Shown here: one piece after another, positions 40,969 to 50,890 of the stretch
Layout: every line of letters begins with the position of its first letter
How positions within the stretch are numbered: the stretch's first letter is position 1
From: Pontibacter sp. FD36
GTDB lineage: Bacteria > Bacteroidota > Bacteroidia > Cytophagales > Hymenobacteraceae
Assembly: GCF_015686655.1 (NCBI RefSeq)
Contig: NZ_JADPMP010000002.1
Coordinates: forward strand, 372,001-436,000
Length of the DNA: 64,000 nt
Reading direction: 5' to 3'
Position numbers and translations under genes: made by a program
The notes under the pieces: model-generated
What the model saw: only the letters and a program-made list of their open reading frames with translations
What the model was told of the DNA's origin: nothing
Databases searched by the model: none

Positions 40969-43900
40969 ATGTCGCCAAATTTTAAGATACTCTCTTCATC
41001 AGCTGGTTCCGGCAAAACCTATACCCTGACCAAAGAATACCTGAAGCTTGCGCTGCATACTGCTGATCCGGACTACTACCGGTCTATCCTGGCGATCACC
41101 TTTACCAATGATGCGGCGGCTGAAATGAAGGAGCGTATTTTGGGGGCCCTGCGCAATTTCAACAACCCGAATCTGAGTGGAGGCGAACTGCAAAAGAGCG
41201 AGGACCTGCTTGAGAAGATAACGGATGAGCTGCAGAAGCGCTTCCCGGATGAGCACTTTGATAAAGAGCAACTACGGCAGCGCGCTGGGCTCTTGTTTAC
41301 CCAGATCCTCTACAATTACAGCGATTTCTCTGTCAGCACGATCGACAGCTTCGTCAATAAGATCGTACAGGCTTTTACAAAGGAGCTTAATATACCCTAT
41401 AACTTTGAAGTAGACCTGGACTCCCAGACGCTGGTGAGCACAGCCGTGCAGCTGCTGCTGGACAAGGTGAGTAACCGGAAAGATGACCTGCTCTCGGAAA
41501 CGCTCGAGCAGTACGCCCTGGAAAAAGCCCGCGAAGGACGCAGCTGGAACACTTTGCCCGATGACCTGGCTGATTTTGCAAAGAACCTGCTTAATGAACA
41601 GGTATACGAAGCCGTGACAGACCTGCAGGGACTCACGCTCGAGGATTTCAGGGAGATCAGGAAACAGCTCAAAGAACTGCAGGAAGGTATACTGGCGGCT
41701 TTGCAGGAAGATGCGGGTAAAGCGCTGCAAGCGATTGAGCAGGCTGGCCTCTCCCCTGCTGATTTCTACCAGGGCAATCGCGGTTTGTACGGTTATTTCA
41801 GTAAGTTTAACCGCGAAGCTGATCTGACATACGGTAACAACTACGCCCGCCAGACGGTGGAGGAAGACAAGTGGTATGCCGGTAAGGCCTCCACTGCTAC
41901 AAAAAACCAGATTGACGGGATACGGCAGCTGCTCACAGATCTCTATTATAGTATCGAGTCGATCAAAGAAGAATATGCCGGTACATTTACCCTAATCTCA
42001 GCGGTAGTGCCACACCTTTACAAAGTATCGGTGCTGAACGAGCTGGAAAAGTGCCTGCAGGAGATCAAGCTTGACCGTAACACAGTGCATATTTCAGAAT
42101 TCAATAAGCGCATCATCGACATTGTGCTGCAGGAGCCTGTGCCTTTTATTTATGAGCGACTCGGTGAGAAGTACAACCACATCCTGATCGATGAGTTTCA
42201 GGACACCTCCGTGCTGCAATGGAACAACCTGCTGCCGCTCGTCGATAACGCCCTGGCTTCCGGACACTTCAGCATGGTGGTGGGCGATGCCAAGCAGGCG
42301 ATCTATCGCTGGCGTGGCGGTGAGATGGAGCAGATCCTGCACCTTTACAAAAACAACACGCACCTGCTTTACGAAAACCGACGCCATGGGCACATGATCC
42401 GGGAGCGCTATGAATCAGTGCGTGAAAATCTGGCTCCTGATGAGCTGCAGCAGAATTTCAGAAGTCGCCGCGAGATCATCCAATTCAATAACAAGCTCTT
42501 TACCTTCTTTAGTGAACAACACAAGGTATACAGCACCTTCACCTCCATCTACGACGATAAGTTTGTACAGGAGGCGCCTGAATCCGGAAAGGCTGGTGGC
42601 AAGGTGCAGATCATGTTTACTTACCCCGACGACCTGAACTACAAATACGACTTGAGCAGCTGTGTCCGAACGGAAGAGCTCTACGATGAATACACCCATG
42701 CGCAGGAACTGAGCTATGATGCCAGCACCCTCAACATGGTGATCGAACTTGTACGGCAGGGTTTAGCGGATGGCTATACCTTGAAGGACATGGCTATCCT
42801 GTGCCGCACCAATGCCAAGAGTAAGCTAATTGCCAATTTCCTTAAGGAGAAACAGTACGATATCATCTCGCAGGATTCTCTTTCATTGCAGTTTGCAGAA
42901 GTGATCAATGTGATCATTGCCATGTTCCGGGTATTTAACCGTCCAAATGACACGCTGGCAAAATCAGAGGCGCTATACCTGATCCACACTGTGACCAGCG
43001 GCAAAGTACCAACTTCAGAACTGGCCCAGAAGATAGCCCAGATCTCTAACCAGCCCGATCCGCAGCTGTTTTTTGATTACCTGCGTGAATTAAAGTTTGA
43101 TGTGAAGGAGCGTGAGACGGGCAACCTGTCGATCTACGAACTCACCGAGCAGCTGATCCGCATTTTCAATCTGCTGGGGCACAACAACGAGTGCGAGTAC
43201 CTGTTCCGCTTCCTGGACCTGGTGCTGGAGTACAGCCTCAAGAACAGCAATAACCTGAACAACTTTCTGGCATATTGGGACGTGCAAAAGGAGAAGCTGA
43301 GCATCAATACGCCTAAAGACCGCAATGCCATTACGATCACCAGTATTCACAAAGCCAAAGGCCTCGCCTACCCAATCGTTATCATTCCGTTTGCCGACTG
43401 GAGCACCGAGCCGCAGACGAGAGCCCTGATGTGGAGCCGTCTGGCTGACGACAACAAGGTGATGGGCAAACTGCGCAGCGTGGCGGTGAACATCAGCTCA
43501 CGCCTGGAGCATACCGAACTAGCTGACCAATATAATACTGAGATAGAGAAGACCTTTATCGAAAACCTGAACATGCTCTATGTGGCCTTGACCCGTCCAA
43601 AGGACAGGCTATACCTGATTGGTAACGGCAAGGACCTGATTGAGGAAAGAAAGGCACAGAAGGCATTGGAAGGAACAGCCAAAAATGTGAGTCACCTGCT
43701 CTACCGCTACCTGGTGGCTGAGGGGCTTTGGGAACCAGGCAAACTGTGCTACCAGGTATACGCCGGAGAGTCCAGGGCGCAAAACAGCGACAAACGCGAG
43801 ATCGGCCCCGCCTATACCTTGGATTACCTACAGACAAACGACTGGGCAAAGCGCCTCCAGCTCAAGCAACATGCCAACAACGTCTTCGACTTCGAAACGC

Positions 43901-44367
43901 AGACCGAGCAGCGCATTCAGAACAAGAAACTGCACTACGCCCTCTCCCGCATTCTGACCGCAGCGCAGCTTGATGATGTGCTGCGCCAGATGGTATACCA
44001 GGGCATCATCAGCGACAGGGAAAAGAGTACCTTAAAAGAGCGTTTGCTCGAAGTCGTGGACCACCCGAAGATCAGCCATTACTTTTCGGAAAAGGTTATT
44101 GTGGAGCATGAAAAGGAACTGCTGGATGCACGCGCCTATCTCTATAAGCCTGACAGGGTGGTGTTTAACGGTGATCAGGTGGTGCTGCTGGAATTTAAAT
44201 TACCACCGCCCCAGGAAGAGCACCGCAACAAGCTCGACCATTACGCTGTGCGCTTTAAGCAGCTTGGTTACGAAAAAGTAAAATGCCTGCTTTACTACTT
44301 CGATACTGAGGAACTGTACGAATGGTCCTATGGCGGCAAGAGCCTGCAGATGGGGCTGGCACTTTGA
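40969..44367 (+). CDS. addA: AddA-type UvrD helicase/nuclease
   Basis: A 1132-residue helicase-nuclease subunit for processing double-strand DNA breaks. Helicase motifs: Walker A SSSAGSGKTYTLTKEYL (about 9-25), AITFTNDAAAEMKER, SVSTIDSFVNKI, Walker B HILIDEFQDTS, VVGDAKQAIYRWRGG, ITSIHKAKGLAYP, and MLYVALTRPKDRLY. The C-terminus carries a RecB-like PD-(D/E)xK nuclease core (DRVVFNGDQVVLLEFK, about 1061-1075). This SF1A helicase plus C-terminal nuclease layout is that of AddA/RecB; pairing with the AddB-like protein at 45637 favours AddA. The partner is on the same strand, separated by two small genes. Confidence 0.9.
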   Translation: MSPNFKILSSSAGSGKTYTLTKEYLKLALHTADPDYYRSILAITFTNDAAAEMKERILGALRNFNNPNLSGGELQKSEDLLEKITDELQKRFPDEHFDKEQLRQRAGLLFTQILYNYSDFSVSTIDSFVNKIVQAFTKELNIPYNFEVDLDSQTLVSTAVQLLLDKVSNRKDDLLSETLEQYALEKAREGRSWNTLPDDLADFAKNLLNEQVYEAVTDLQGLTLEDFREIRKQLKELQEGILAALQEDAGKALQAIEQAGLSPADFYQGNRGLYGYFSKFNREADLTYGNNYARQTVEEDKWYAGKASTATKNQIDGIRQLLTDLYYSIESIKEEYAGTFTLISAVVPHLYKVSVLNELEKCLQEIKLDRNTVHISEFNKRIIDIVLQEPVPFIYERLGEKYNHILIDEFQDTSVLQWNNLLPLVDNALASGHFSMVVGDAKQAIYRWRGGEMEQILHLYKNNTHLLYENRRHGHMIRERYESVRENLAPDELQQNFRSRREIIQFNNKLFTFFSEQHKVYSTFTSIYDDKFVQEAPESGKAGGKVQIMFTYPDDLNYKYDLSSCVRTEELYDEYTHAQELSYDASTLNMVIELVRQGLADGYTLKDMAILCRTNAKSKLIANFLKEKQYDIISQDSLSLQFAEVINVIIAMFRVFNRPNDTLAKSEALYLIHTVTSGKVPTSELAQKIAQISNQPDPQLFFDYLRELKFDVKERETGNLSIYELTEQLIRIFNLLGHNNECEYLFRFLDLVLEYSLKNSNNLNNFLAYWDVQKEKLSINTPKDRNAITITSIHKAKGLAYPIVIIPFADWSTEPQTRALMWSRLADDNKVMGKLRSVAVNISSRLEHTELADQYNTEIEKTFIENLNMLYVALTRPKDRLYLIGNGKDLIEERKAQKALEGTAKNVSHLLYRYLVAEGLWEPGKLCYQVYAGESRAQNSDKREIGPAYTLDYLQTNDWAKRLQLKQHANNVFDFETQTEQRIQNKKLHYALSRILTAAQLDDVLRQMVYQGIISDREKSTLKERLLEVVDHPKISHYFSEKVIVEHEKELLDARAYLYKPDRVVFNGDQVVLLEFKLPPPQEEHRNKLDHYAVRFKQLGYEKVKCLLYYFDTEELYEWSYGGKSLQMGLAL

Positions 44368-44452
44368 GAATGAATAATGAGTAATGTCTAATAACGGATT
44401 GCTCTTCATCATTTATAGAATAATTACTAATCATTGATTATACATTAATTAC

Positions 44453-45007
44453 ATGGACAAAGCAGCACAAACCATGATCGATAACCTGGAAAAGAACACA
44501 GGTAAGTCGCTTGAAGAGTGGACTCAGATTGTACAGAGTAGCGGTTTGCAAAAGCACGGTGAGATTGTGAAGTTTCTAAAAAATGATCACGGCTTTACCC
44601 ATGGCTTTGCCAACATGGTAGCACTCAAAGCTAAAGGAACGGATGCCGGATCAGCTGAGAAGCCGGAAGACCTGATCGAAAAGCAATACAAAGGAAAAGA
44701 GCAGCTCCTGCTCATTTATGAAGCACTTGTTGCCCAGTTGAAGCAGTTTGGAAATGATGTAGAACTGGCTCCTAAAAATGCTTATGTGAGTGTGCGTAGT
44801 AAAAAGCAGTTTGCCCTGATCCAGCCCTCTACCAAAACCAGGCTGGACGTTGGTATTAACCTGAAAGGCAGAGAAGCGGAAGGCAGACTGGAAAACTCTG
44901 GTAGCTTCAATGCCATGTGCTCGCATCGCGTGCGACTGGAGCAGACAGATGATGTTGACGCAGAGCTAATCGGTTGGCTGAGGGAGGCTTATGAAGGAGC
45001 CAGGTAA
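44453..45007 (+). CDS. DUF4287 + DUF5655 domain protein
   Basis: A 184-residue cytoplasmic protein. Residues 1-60 match DUF4287 (MIDNLEKNTGKSLEEWTQIVQSSG, GEIVKFLKNDHGFTHGFANMVALKA), and residues 75-180 match DUF5655 (YEALVAQLKQFG, VELAPKNAYVSVRSKKQFALIQPSTKTRLDVGINLKG). Both are of unknown function; the second is also found in DNA-transport-like and helicase-linked proteins. It lies between addA and addB on the same strand, with gaps of 85 and 55 bases. Confidence 0.82.
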   Translation: MDKAAQTMIDNLEKNTGKSLEEWTQIVQSSGLQKHGEIVKFLKNDHGFTHGFANMVALKAKGTDAGSAEKPEDLIEKQYKGKEQLLLIYEALVAQLKQFGNDVELAPKNAYVSVRSKKQFALIQPSTKTRLDVGINLKGREAEGRLENSGSFNAMCSHRVRLEQTDDVDAELIGWLREAYEGAR

Positions 45008-45062
45008 AAGATAATATAGCGGTTTAGCTTTGAGAGAGATATTAAGAGATAAGAGGGAAATT

Positions 45063-45485
45063 ATGGAACAGAGAATTACACTCATTACATTAGGCGTCAG
45101 GAATTTGCAGCGCTCCAGGGAATTTTACCAGAACATATTTGGCTGGCAGCCGCTCGAGAGCAGCACAGAGAGCATCATTTTCTTTCAGCTGAATGGCCTG
45201 CAGCTGGCGCTATTCCCACAAGAGTCGCTGGCAGATGATGCCGGTCTGGAGGCTGATGGCAAGGGCTTTAAAAGCTTTTCGCTGGCCTACAATGTGAGCT
45301 CCGAAAAAGAGGTGGATGACCTGGTAGCAGAACTTGCAGGCAAAGGTGTCCGCGTACTCAAGCAACCTGAAAAAGTGTTCTGGGGTGGCTACAGCAGCTA
45401 CGTCGCCGACCCCGATGATAACCTTTGGGAGATCGCCTATAATCCCTTCATGAAGATGGATGAAACAGGAAACGTTCTGAGTTAA
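45063..45485 (+). CDS. VOC family (glyoxalase-like) protein
   Basis: 140 residues from the ATG at 45063; 11 further in-frame codons upstream are not conserved. ITLITLGVRNLQRSREFYQNIFGWQPLE opens the first beta-alpha-beta-beta-beta module, and GYSSYVADPDDNLWEIAYNPFM is the C-terminal metal-side strand typical of the VOC superfamily. The usual first metal-binding His is replaced (ITLITLG), so catalytic activity is uncertain. It sits between addA and addB without a clear functional link. Confidence 0.82.
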   Translation: MEQRITLITLGVRNLQRSREFYQNIFGWQPLESSTESIIFFQLNGLQLALFPQESLADDAGLEADGKGFKSFSLAYNVSSEKEVDDLVAELAGKGVRVLKQPEKVFWGGYSSYVADPDDNLWEIAYNPFMKMDETGNVLS

Positions 45486-45595
45486 AATTTAGAAAGTTAA
45501 GAAGGCAGAAAGTTGTAGTGAAAGGTCTCTAATTGTCCGAATCGCGCAATTAATAATTTAACAATTCAGCAGCTTAACCATCCTACAAATTCCCA

Positions 45596-45630
45596 ACTCA
45601 TTAATTCACTCATCCACTCAATCACTCAAC
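45596..45630. repeat. ACTCATTA/ACTCAATC simple repeat upstream of addB
   Basis: Five degenerate copies of an ACTCAATC-like unit just before the GTG start of addB, the third such tract in the window (also 1136-1265 and 31653-31701). Confidence 0.55.
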
Positions 45631-45636
45631 AAAAAA

Positions 45637-48537
45637 GTGCAGACCTTCCTTGAGCTAACGGCAAAATACGTTTACGAAAAGTATAAAGAGAACATCAGCG
45701 AGCTGTGCATCGTGCTGCCGTCGCGACGTGCGAGTTTCTTTTTTAAGAATGCCCTGGCACAGGCTGCACCCGAGCCCATATGGTCCCCGGAGGTGTCTGG
45801 TATGGAGGATTTCATTACCAAGCTGGCCAAAGTGGATGTGCTGGAGCCGATTAACCTGCAACTGGAGCTCTACGACCTGATGCGCGAACAGGACCCCAAC
45901 CTCGATTTCGATCAGTTCATCACATGGGGCGGCACATTGCTCGACGACTTTAGCCGCATTGACCAAAACCTGGTGGACACTGGCAAACTCTTCGATTATG
46001 TGAGCGAGGCCAAGGCACTGGAGCGTTGGGACCCGGAGCGCCTCGGCAAAGACCTGACTCCTGCAGTTAAGAAATATTTCAGCCTGTGGGACAACATCGA
46101 GAAGACCTACCACAACCTGAAAAACCACCTGGAGGAGCGCAAGCAGGCTTATACAGGTATGGCTTTTAAGATTGTTTCTGATAATATCGAGCAACTGGCT
46201 AAGTCGCCGGAATGCGCCCAATACCTTTTCATTGGCTTGAACGCCCTGACTAATTCTGAGGAGAAGATCATCCGCACGCTGCTCAAGCACAACAAAGCGG
46301 AGGTATTGTTTGACTCCGACGACTTCTACATGGAGGAGGGTACGCCTAATCGTGCGGGCAGCTTCCTGCGCAGGTATAAGAGCACCTGGAATTTGCCGGA
46401 ATGGCGCTGGCAGCAAAACCTTTTGCTCACGGACGAGAAAGAAATCAATGTGATCGGGGTGGCCAATGCCAGTATGCAGGGTAAACTGGCCGGGCAGCTG
46501 ATCCAGGAGATCCGCACGCGCGATAAGCACGCACAGATCGCAGTGGTCATGCCCGATGAAACACTCCTGCTTCCCGTGCTGCACTCTATTCCCAACGAGG
46601 TGCCGAATTATAACGTGACCATGGGTCTCAGTTTTAAAGGCACGCCGCTTTACAACCTGATCGACCTGCTGTTCGACGTGCACCTGACCGGCGTGACACA
46701 GCTGCAGGAGTCGGGTTACAAGGTATACCAGTACCATCACCTTACGGTAACCAAGCTGCTCTCCCACCCTTTTATCCGCAGGTATGAGCTGTATATAAAT
46801 GAGCAGTCCGACAAGCCGGAACTCCACGGATTTGTGCAGCGTGTGCTGGACCAGATCGTGCAGGACAACCGCGTGCTGATCACGGCAAACGACCTGCTGA
46901 GGATGGGCAAGCACGAACCGCTATTCGAAGTGTTGTTTACATCCTGGCGTGACTGCGACGACATCATTGCCTCGCTTTACAGGCTGATCGACCTGCTGCA
47001 TAAAATGTACAGTCACCAGCCCAGCACCATCGAAACCGAGTACCTCTACATCTTCTATACCATAGTTAAGCGCCTCGATACGATTTTCGACTGCCGCGAG
47101 CAGAAGATATCGGTGCGCAGCTTCCGTAAGTTCCTCAACGAATTGATCGCCCGGCAACGGCTTCCTTTCAGCGGTGAGCCTATCTCTGATTTGCAGATCA
47201 TGGGTATGCTGGAGACTCGTGCGCTGGATTTTGAGAACCTGATCATCCTGTCGGTGAATGAGAACACACTGCCAGCTCCAAAACGTCATGAGTCGCTGAT
47301 GCCATTTGATGTGCTGAAGCAGTTTGGTTTGCCTACTTATGCTGAAACCGAGGGGGCTATGGCCTATAATTTTTACCGTCTGCTGCAGCGTGCCAAAACT
47401 GTGAACCTGCTCTACGTGCTGCCATCCGACACCTATGGCTCCGGCGAAAAGAGCCGTTTCATACTTCAGCTGCAGAACGACCTGGCGCTGCGCAACCCTA
47501 AGATCAAATTCAGCGACCTGACCGCTACGGTGGAGCTGCGTGATCAGAAAAAGTACGACGAGGATATTGTCATCCACAAAGATGCCCAGACGCTGGAGCA
47601 GCTGCGGCAGGAACTGAAGCGAGGCCTCTACCCTTCACACCTGAACATGTACATCAACTGTTCGCTGCAATACTATTTCAGCCGCATCGCTAAGATCAGG
47701 GAGATTGACGAAGTGGAAGAGCAGCTCGGCGCGGACCAGTTTGGTACCATCGTGCACCAGGTGTTAGAGGACTTCTTCCGGCCTTTTGAGCAGAATGGCC
47801 AGCCGATCGAAAAGCCACATGTAGAACAGATGCTCAAAGATCTGCCAGCTAAGGTAGAAGCCGAATTTAAGAAAGTGACACGAGGCGCTACGCCTGAGCG
47901 CGGCATGAACTTCCTGCTTTTCAAAGTAGCTGTGCAGGTGCTGGAGAAGTATCTGGAGAGTTTGCTGAAGTCTGATGATGAACTGCCGCTTTATGTGTTG
48001 CGCCTCGAAGAGCAGCTGGAAACAACGCTGCAGGTACAGGTGGGTGATGAGCTTATACCTGTGAAGGTAGCTGGTAAAGCCGACCGCATCGACCTGAAAG
48101 GCGCAGAACTCCGCGTGATCGATTATAAAACCGGCAAAGTAGAACGCAACCAGGTAAACGTGAAGCCGGATGATGTAGACCTGCACTTTATTACCTCGCC
48201 CAAGTACGATAAGGCACGGCAGCTGTGGCTCTACGAGTACATCCTGCAGCGCAACCTGGAGCAAAAACCTGAACTATTGCTTCGTAATGCAGGTCACTTA
48301 GACCCGGCACGCATTGTGCCCAGATCAGGGATACTATCATTCAGGAATCTGGATGCCGGTGTACTCACCGCCGACTTCCCATTTGATCAGGCGACCGGAG
48401 AGGACTTCATTACTTCTTCGGAGAAGCTGCTCACCCGGTTTGTGCAGGAACTACTCGACCCAAATGAAGTGATCCGGAAAACAAAAGAGCTGGAGATCTG
48501 CCAGTATTGTCCATACCGGGGCATCTGTGCGCGATAA
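45637..48537 (+). CDS. addB: AddB-type PD-(D/E)xK nuclease with iron-sulfur cysteines
   Basis: A 966-residue protein. The N-terminal half resembles an inactivated UvrD-like helicase fold (CIVLPSRRASFFFKNAL in place of a Walker A, lacking GKT); later segments include METRALDFENLIILSVNENTLP. The C-terminal nuclease domain has GKADRIDLKGAELRVIDYKTGK (about 811-832). Four cysteines fit the AddB 4Fe-4S staple: one in YINCSLQYYF (about 674) and three in CQYCPYRGIC at the very end. This combination defines AddB. With AddA it would form the break-resecting complex. The start is a GTG preceded by A-rich sequence; no better start is available. Confidence 0.9.
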   Translation: MQTFLELTAKYVYEKYKENISELCIVLPSRRASFFFKNALAQAAPEPIWSPEVSGMEDFITKLAKVDVLEPINLQLELYDLMREQDPNLDFDQFITWGGTLLDDFSRIDQNLVDTGKLFDYVSEAKALERWDPERLGKDLTPAVKKYFSLWDNIEKTYHNLKNHLEERKQAYTGMAFKIVSDNIEQLAKSPECAQYLFIGLNALTNSEEKIIRTLLKHNKAEVLFDSDDFYMEEGTPNRAGSFLRRYKSTWNLPEWRWQQNLLLTDEKEINVIGVANASMQGKLAGQLIQEIRTRDKHAQIAVVMPDETLLLPVLHSIPNEVPNYNVTMGLSFKGTPLYNLIDLLFDVHLTGVTQLQESGYKVYQYHHLTVTKLLSHPFIRRYELYINEQSDKPELHGFVQRVLDQIVQDNRVLITANDLLRMGKHEPLFEVLFTSWRDCDDIIASLYRLIDLLHKMYSHQPSTIETEYLYIFYTIVKRLDTIFDCREQKISVRSFRKFLNELIARQRLPFSGEPISDLQIMGMLETRALDFENLIILSVNENTLPAPKRHESLMPFDVLKQFGLPTYAETEGAMAYNFYRLLQRAKTVNLLYVLPSDTYGSGEKSRFILQLQNDLALRNPKIKFSDLTATVELRDQKKYDEDIVIHKDAQTLEQLRQELKRGLYPSHLNMYINCSLQYYFSRIAKIREIDEVEEQLGADQFGTIVHQVLEDFFRPFEQNGQPIEKPHVEQMLKDLPAKVEAEFKKVTRGATPERGMNFLLFKVAVQVLEKYLESLLKSDDELPLYVLRLEEQLETTLQVQVGDELIPVKVAGKADRIDLKGAELRVIDYKTGKVERNQVNVKPDDVDLHFITSPKYDKARQLWLYEYILQRNLEQKPELLLRNAGHLDPARIVPRSGILSFRNLDAGVLTADFPFDQATGEDFITSSEKLLTRFVQELLDPNEVIRKTKELEICQYCPYRGICAR

Positions 48538-48582
48538 TTTTGCGAAATAAAGGTATCTCTTAAACAGAGGCATAAAATGAAA

Positions 48583-48620
48583 AACCTTCCCAGGTCTTTA
48601 GAATAAGACCTGGGAAGGTT
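48583..48620. terminator. 16-bp perfect hairpin between addB and the PKD gene
   Basis: AACCTTCCCAGGTCTT (48583-48598) and AAGACCTGGGAAGGTT (48605-48620), 6-base loop. It lies between convergent genes. The core ACCTTCCCAGGTCT looks like a dispersed element of this phylum as I remember it. Confidence 0.8.
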
Positions 48621-48634
48621 AAGTCAAAAGGGGA

Positions 48635-49390
48635 TTAATTAAGTAATTTTCTCTTGTAGATGACCCTTATTTCAAATCCATCTCCTAGAGTGTTGCCGCG
48701 GCCTACTACAACATATCCTTCGTTTTTCTCGGGTGTAAAGTAGGATGTGGAAGCCGTTACGTAATAATTAGAGGCCACTATACCTTCTTCTTCATTGTCA
48801 CTCTTCGCGTAGAAATCAAATCGATGATTTAACTGCTCTGTATCCATCCGCAAATCAGGAATTTTGATGCTCAGCGGCAGTTTCTATTTATCTACATCCT
48901 TAAAAATTTCACTCGTAAATAGCAGTGGATCTTCCTCATCGGAATAGTAACGTTTACTGACAGACAGGTACATGTCGGTTGTTTCTTTTACAGATTGTGC
49001 ATCCGTGCTGGTTCCGTCTACCCAGAAGCTGTCGGCATAGTTGATCAGCTGAACTTCATCTGCATAATAGTTACCCACTTTGATCACTTTTCTTACAGTG
49101 CGCACTGCATCTCCGTTTTTAGTTGTCAACCTGATGGTGTAAGTCCCCATCTCTTTGTAAGTGTGAGCGGGTTTCATCTCTCTGGACGTTTCGCCATCTC
49201 CAAATTCCCAGAAGTAACTATCCGCTTCACCAACCGCCTCAACCCTGACCATTTCTTTTACAGCGAATATTTCAGCATTATGACCAAATTTGTCGATCAG
49301 CTCAAATTCAATTGCAGGAAGGACAACATCTTCTTTCTCTTTACAGGAAAAAAGGAACAACAGTACAGCAATCAGGAAGTAGTTTTTCAT
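48635..49390 (-). pseudogene. PKD-domain lipoprotein gene interrupted by an in-frame TAG
   Basis: The first part (49390-48884) encodes 168 residues: lipobox FLFSC, then a PKD domain (DSYFWEFGDGETS, HTYKEMGTYTIRLTT, about 58-105), ending at TAG 48886-48884. The same frame continues for 82 more codons after that TAG without a shift, through KLPLSIKIPDL and on to NEEEGIVASNYYV and the TAA at 48635. The downstream part is rich in polar and aromatic residues like the upstream part, so the two look like one 250-residue protein split by a single nonsense codon. It is either a recent point mutation, a sequencing error, or a truncated but working lipoprotein. PKD domains usually mediate surface protein or glycan contacts. 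Confidence 0.7.
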
Positions 49391-49605
49391 CGTGTTTGTT
49401 TTACAGTTAGAAATAAAATCACGGGCGCTTCGAAGGCCATTTGACTCAGGCAGGACACAAAATTTATACCATAATAAAGTTTAAGTGCTATATATTTAAA
49501 CTTTAATTTAAAATTAATCCCTTGAATGTCAGTTGTCACTGTTGAAAGTGTCATTTTTATCTAATCATATCTAACCAATTGCATCAGTTATAGTAGTAAT
49601 CCTTT

Positions 49606-50658
49606 GTGAACCGCGTCATCGATATATTTGAGCGAGTAGGCCTGACCCTGCAGATTGTGAAAACGGCCTTTGCCGCTTCGCTTTCCTGGTTCATCGCCTC
49701 TACCCTGCTGCAGTCCGGATACCCTTACTTTGCGCCTATTGCCGCCATCATTACGGTACAGGTAACGGTACTCGACTCTGTGAATAAAGCGACGCAGCGT
49801 ATAGTGGGCATTATTGGTGGCGTCTTGCTGAGCATGTTGCTTGGGCATTGGCTGAGCATCAACACTTTCTCTATCTTCCTGGTCATCATGCTGGGTATGG
49901 GCATCTCAAAAGCCCTGCGTATGAACCCGCAGATCATTTCACAGGTAGCCATCAGTTCGCTACTGGTTTTGGCTTTCGGACATACCGAAGAAGGCTATGC
50001 TTTCGAACGGATTGCTGAGACGGTGCTAGGTTCAGGTATAGCTGTTATCATCAATGCCCTGATCGTGCCGCAGAATGCTATTCCGGATGTGGAAAGAAGC
50101 GTGGTCAGGTATAGCAGGCTGTCAGCTGATACGCTGGTGAGGCTTAGCAAACTAATCGACTCATCCAGCAAGCGCATGCAGTTTGGGCGAGCTGAAGTAG
50201 ATGCCCTTATCAGAGAATCAGCTGACAGCCGGAAAGCGCTTGACCTGGCCGAGCAAAGCCTGAAGTACAACTTCCTGCTCACGCACAAGCGTATAGCGCT
50301 GAACCGCCTGGCTGTCCATATAAACAACCTTGAAAGTATAACCATCCAGATCCGAGGTATCCGCAGAAGTCTGGCCGATCTGCAGAAAGTTAAACCCTTC
50401 CGATCGGCATTTGCAGGAAAAGAGCAGTTGCAACTCGCCATGGAGGTCACCGCCAACTGCATCGTTGCTTTTGGACAAAGCGTGGTTGATTCATCGGAAG
50501 AAAACATCGTGCAGCTAAAGAAACTGATGCGGCAGGCCCGCCTGGAGCAGGACCGTTGCCTGGAGTACCTGAAAGACATAAAATCGCCTGAGATGCAGCG
50601 GGACGTAGGCAGCATTCTCACTGACCTGAAACGAATTCTGACAGAGGCTGAAAGATAG
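49606..50658 (+). CDS. FUSC / aromatic acid exporter family membrane protein
   Basis: 350 residues: an N-terminal set of about four to five membrane helices (up to about residue 155; includes TAFAASLSWFIASTLLQ and YFAPIAAIITVQ, the FUSC/ArAE signature of a YFAPIAAVI turn) followed by a long helical cytoplasmic region. This is the short form of the fusaric-acid-resistance/aromatic acid exporter family, thought to export weak organic acids. The start is GTG. It is monocistronic, and a hairpin follows 82 bases later. Confidence 0.85.
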   Translation: MNRVIDIFERVGLTLQIVKTAFAASLSWFIASTLLQSGYPYFAPIAAIITVQVTVLDSVNKATQRIVGIIGGVLLSMLLGHWLSINTFSIFLVIMLGMGISKALRMNPQIISQVAISSLLVLAFGHTEEGYAFERIAETVLGSGIAVIINALIVPQNAIPDVERSVVRYSRLSADTLVRLSKLIDSSSKRMQFGRAEVDALIRESADSRKALDLAEQSLKYNFLLTHKRIALNRLAVHINNLESITIQIRGIRRSLADLQKVKPFRSAFAGKEQLQLAMEVTANCIVAFGQSVVDSSEENIVQLKKLMRQARLEQDRCLEYLKDIKSPEMQRDVGSILTDLKRILTEAER

Positions 50659-50740
50659 ATATCAGTGTTTGTTGCGCTCTTGTATTTTACCCCAAAACTT
50701 GAGCTACCATTCAAATAGAGAAAATTCTGTCAGCAGGAAA

Positions 50741-50770
50741 AAGGGCTTTACAAAGACCAGCAAAGCCCTT
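50741..50770. terminator. Hairpin after the FUSC gene
   Basis: AAGGGCTTT (50741-50749) pairs with AAAGCCCTT (50762-50770); perfect 9-bp stem, 12-base loop, no long T run. Confidence 0.55.
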
Positions 50771-50890
50771 AATGTGGCAATTAAGCATGGAAGAAAAATA
50801 ATATCTGACTTTTATAATATTATTTAAGCAAAGCATGCAACGTCTCATTGATTATTAGCATCTTACAACTACAAGAAAGCCTATAATCCT

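Noticed and set aside
45655..46914. 419-codon frame on the minus strand inside addB
   Set aside because: Antisense shadow of a well-supported gene; composition is His/Val/Leu-rich with no family motif.
49995..50714. 239-codon minus-strand frame over the FUSC gene
   Set aside because: Ser/Arg-rich shadow; the plus-strand protein has clear membrane helices and family motifs.
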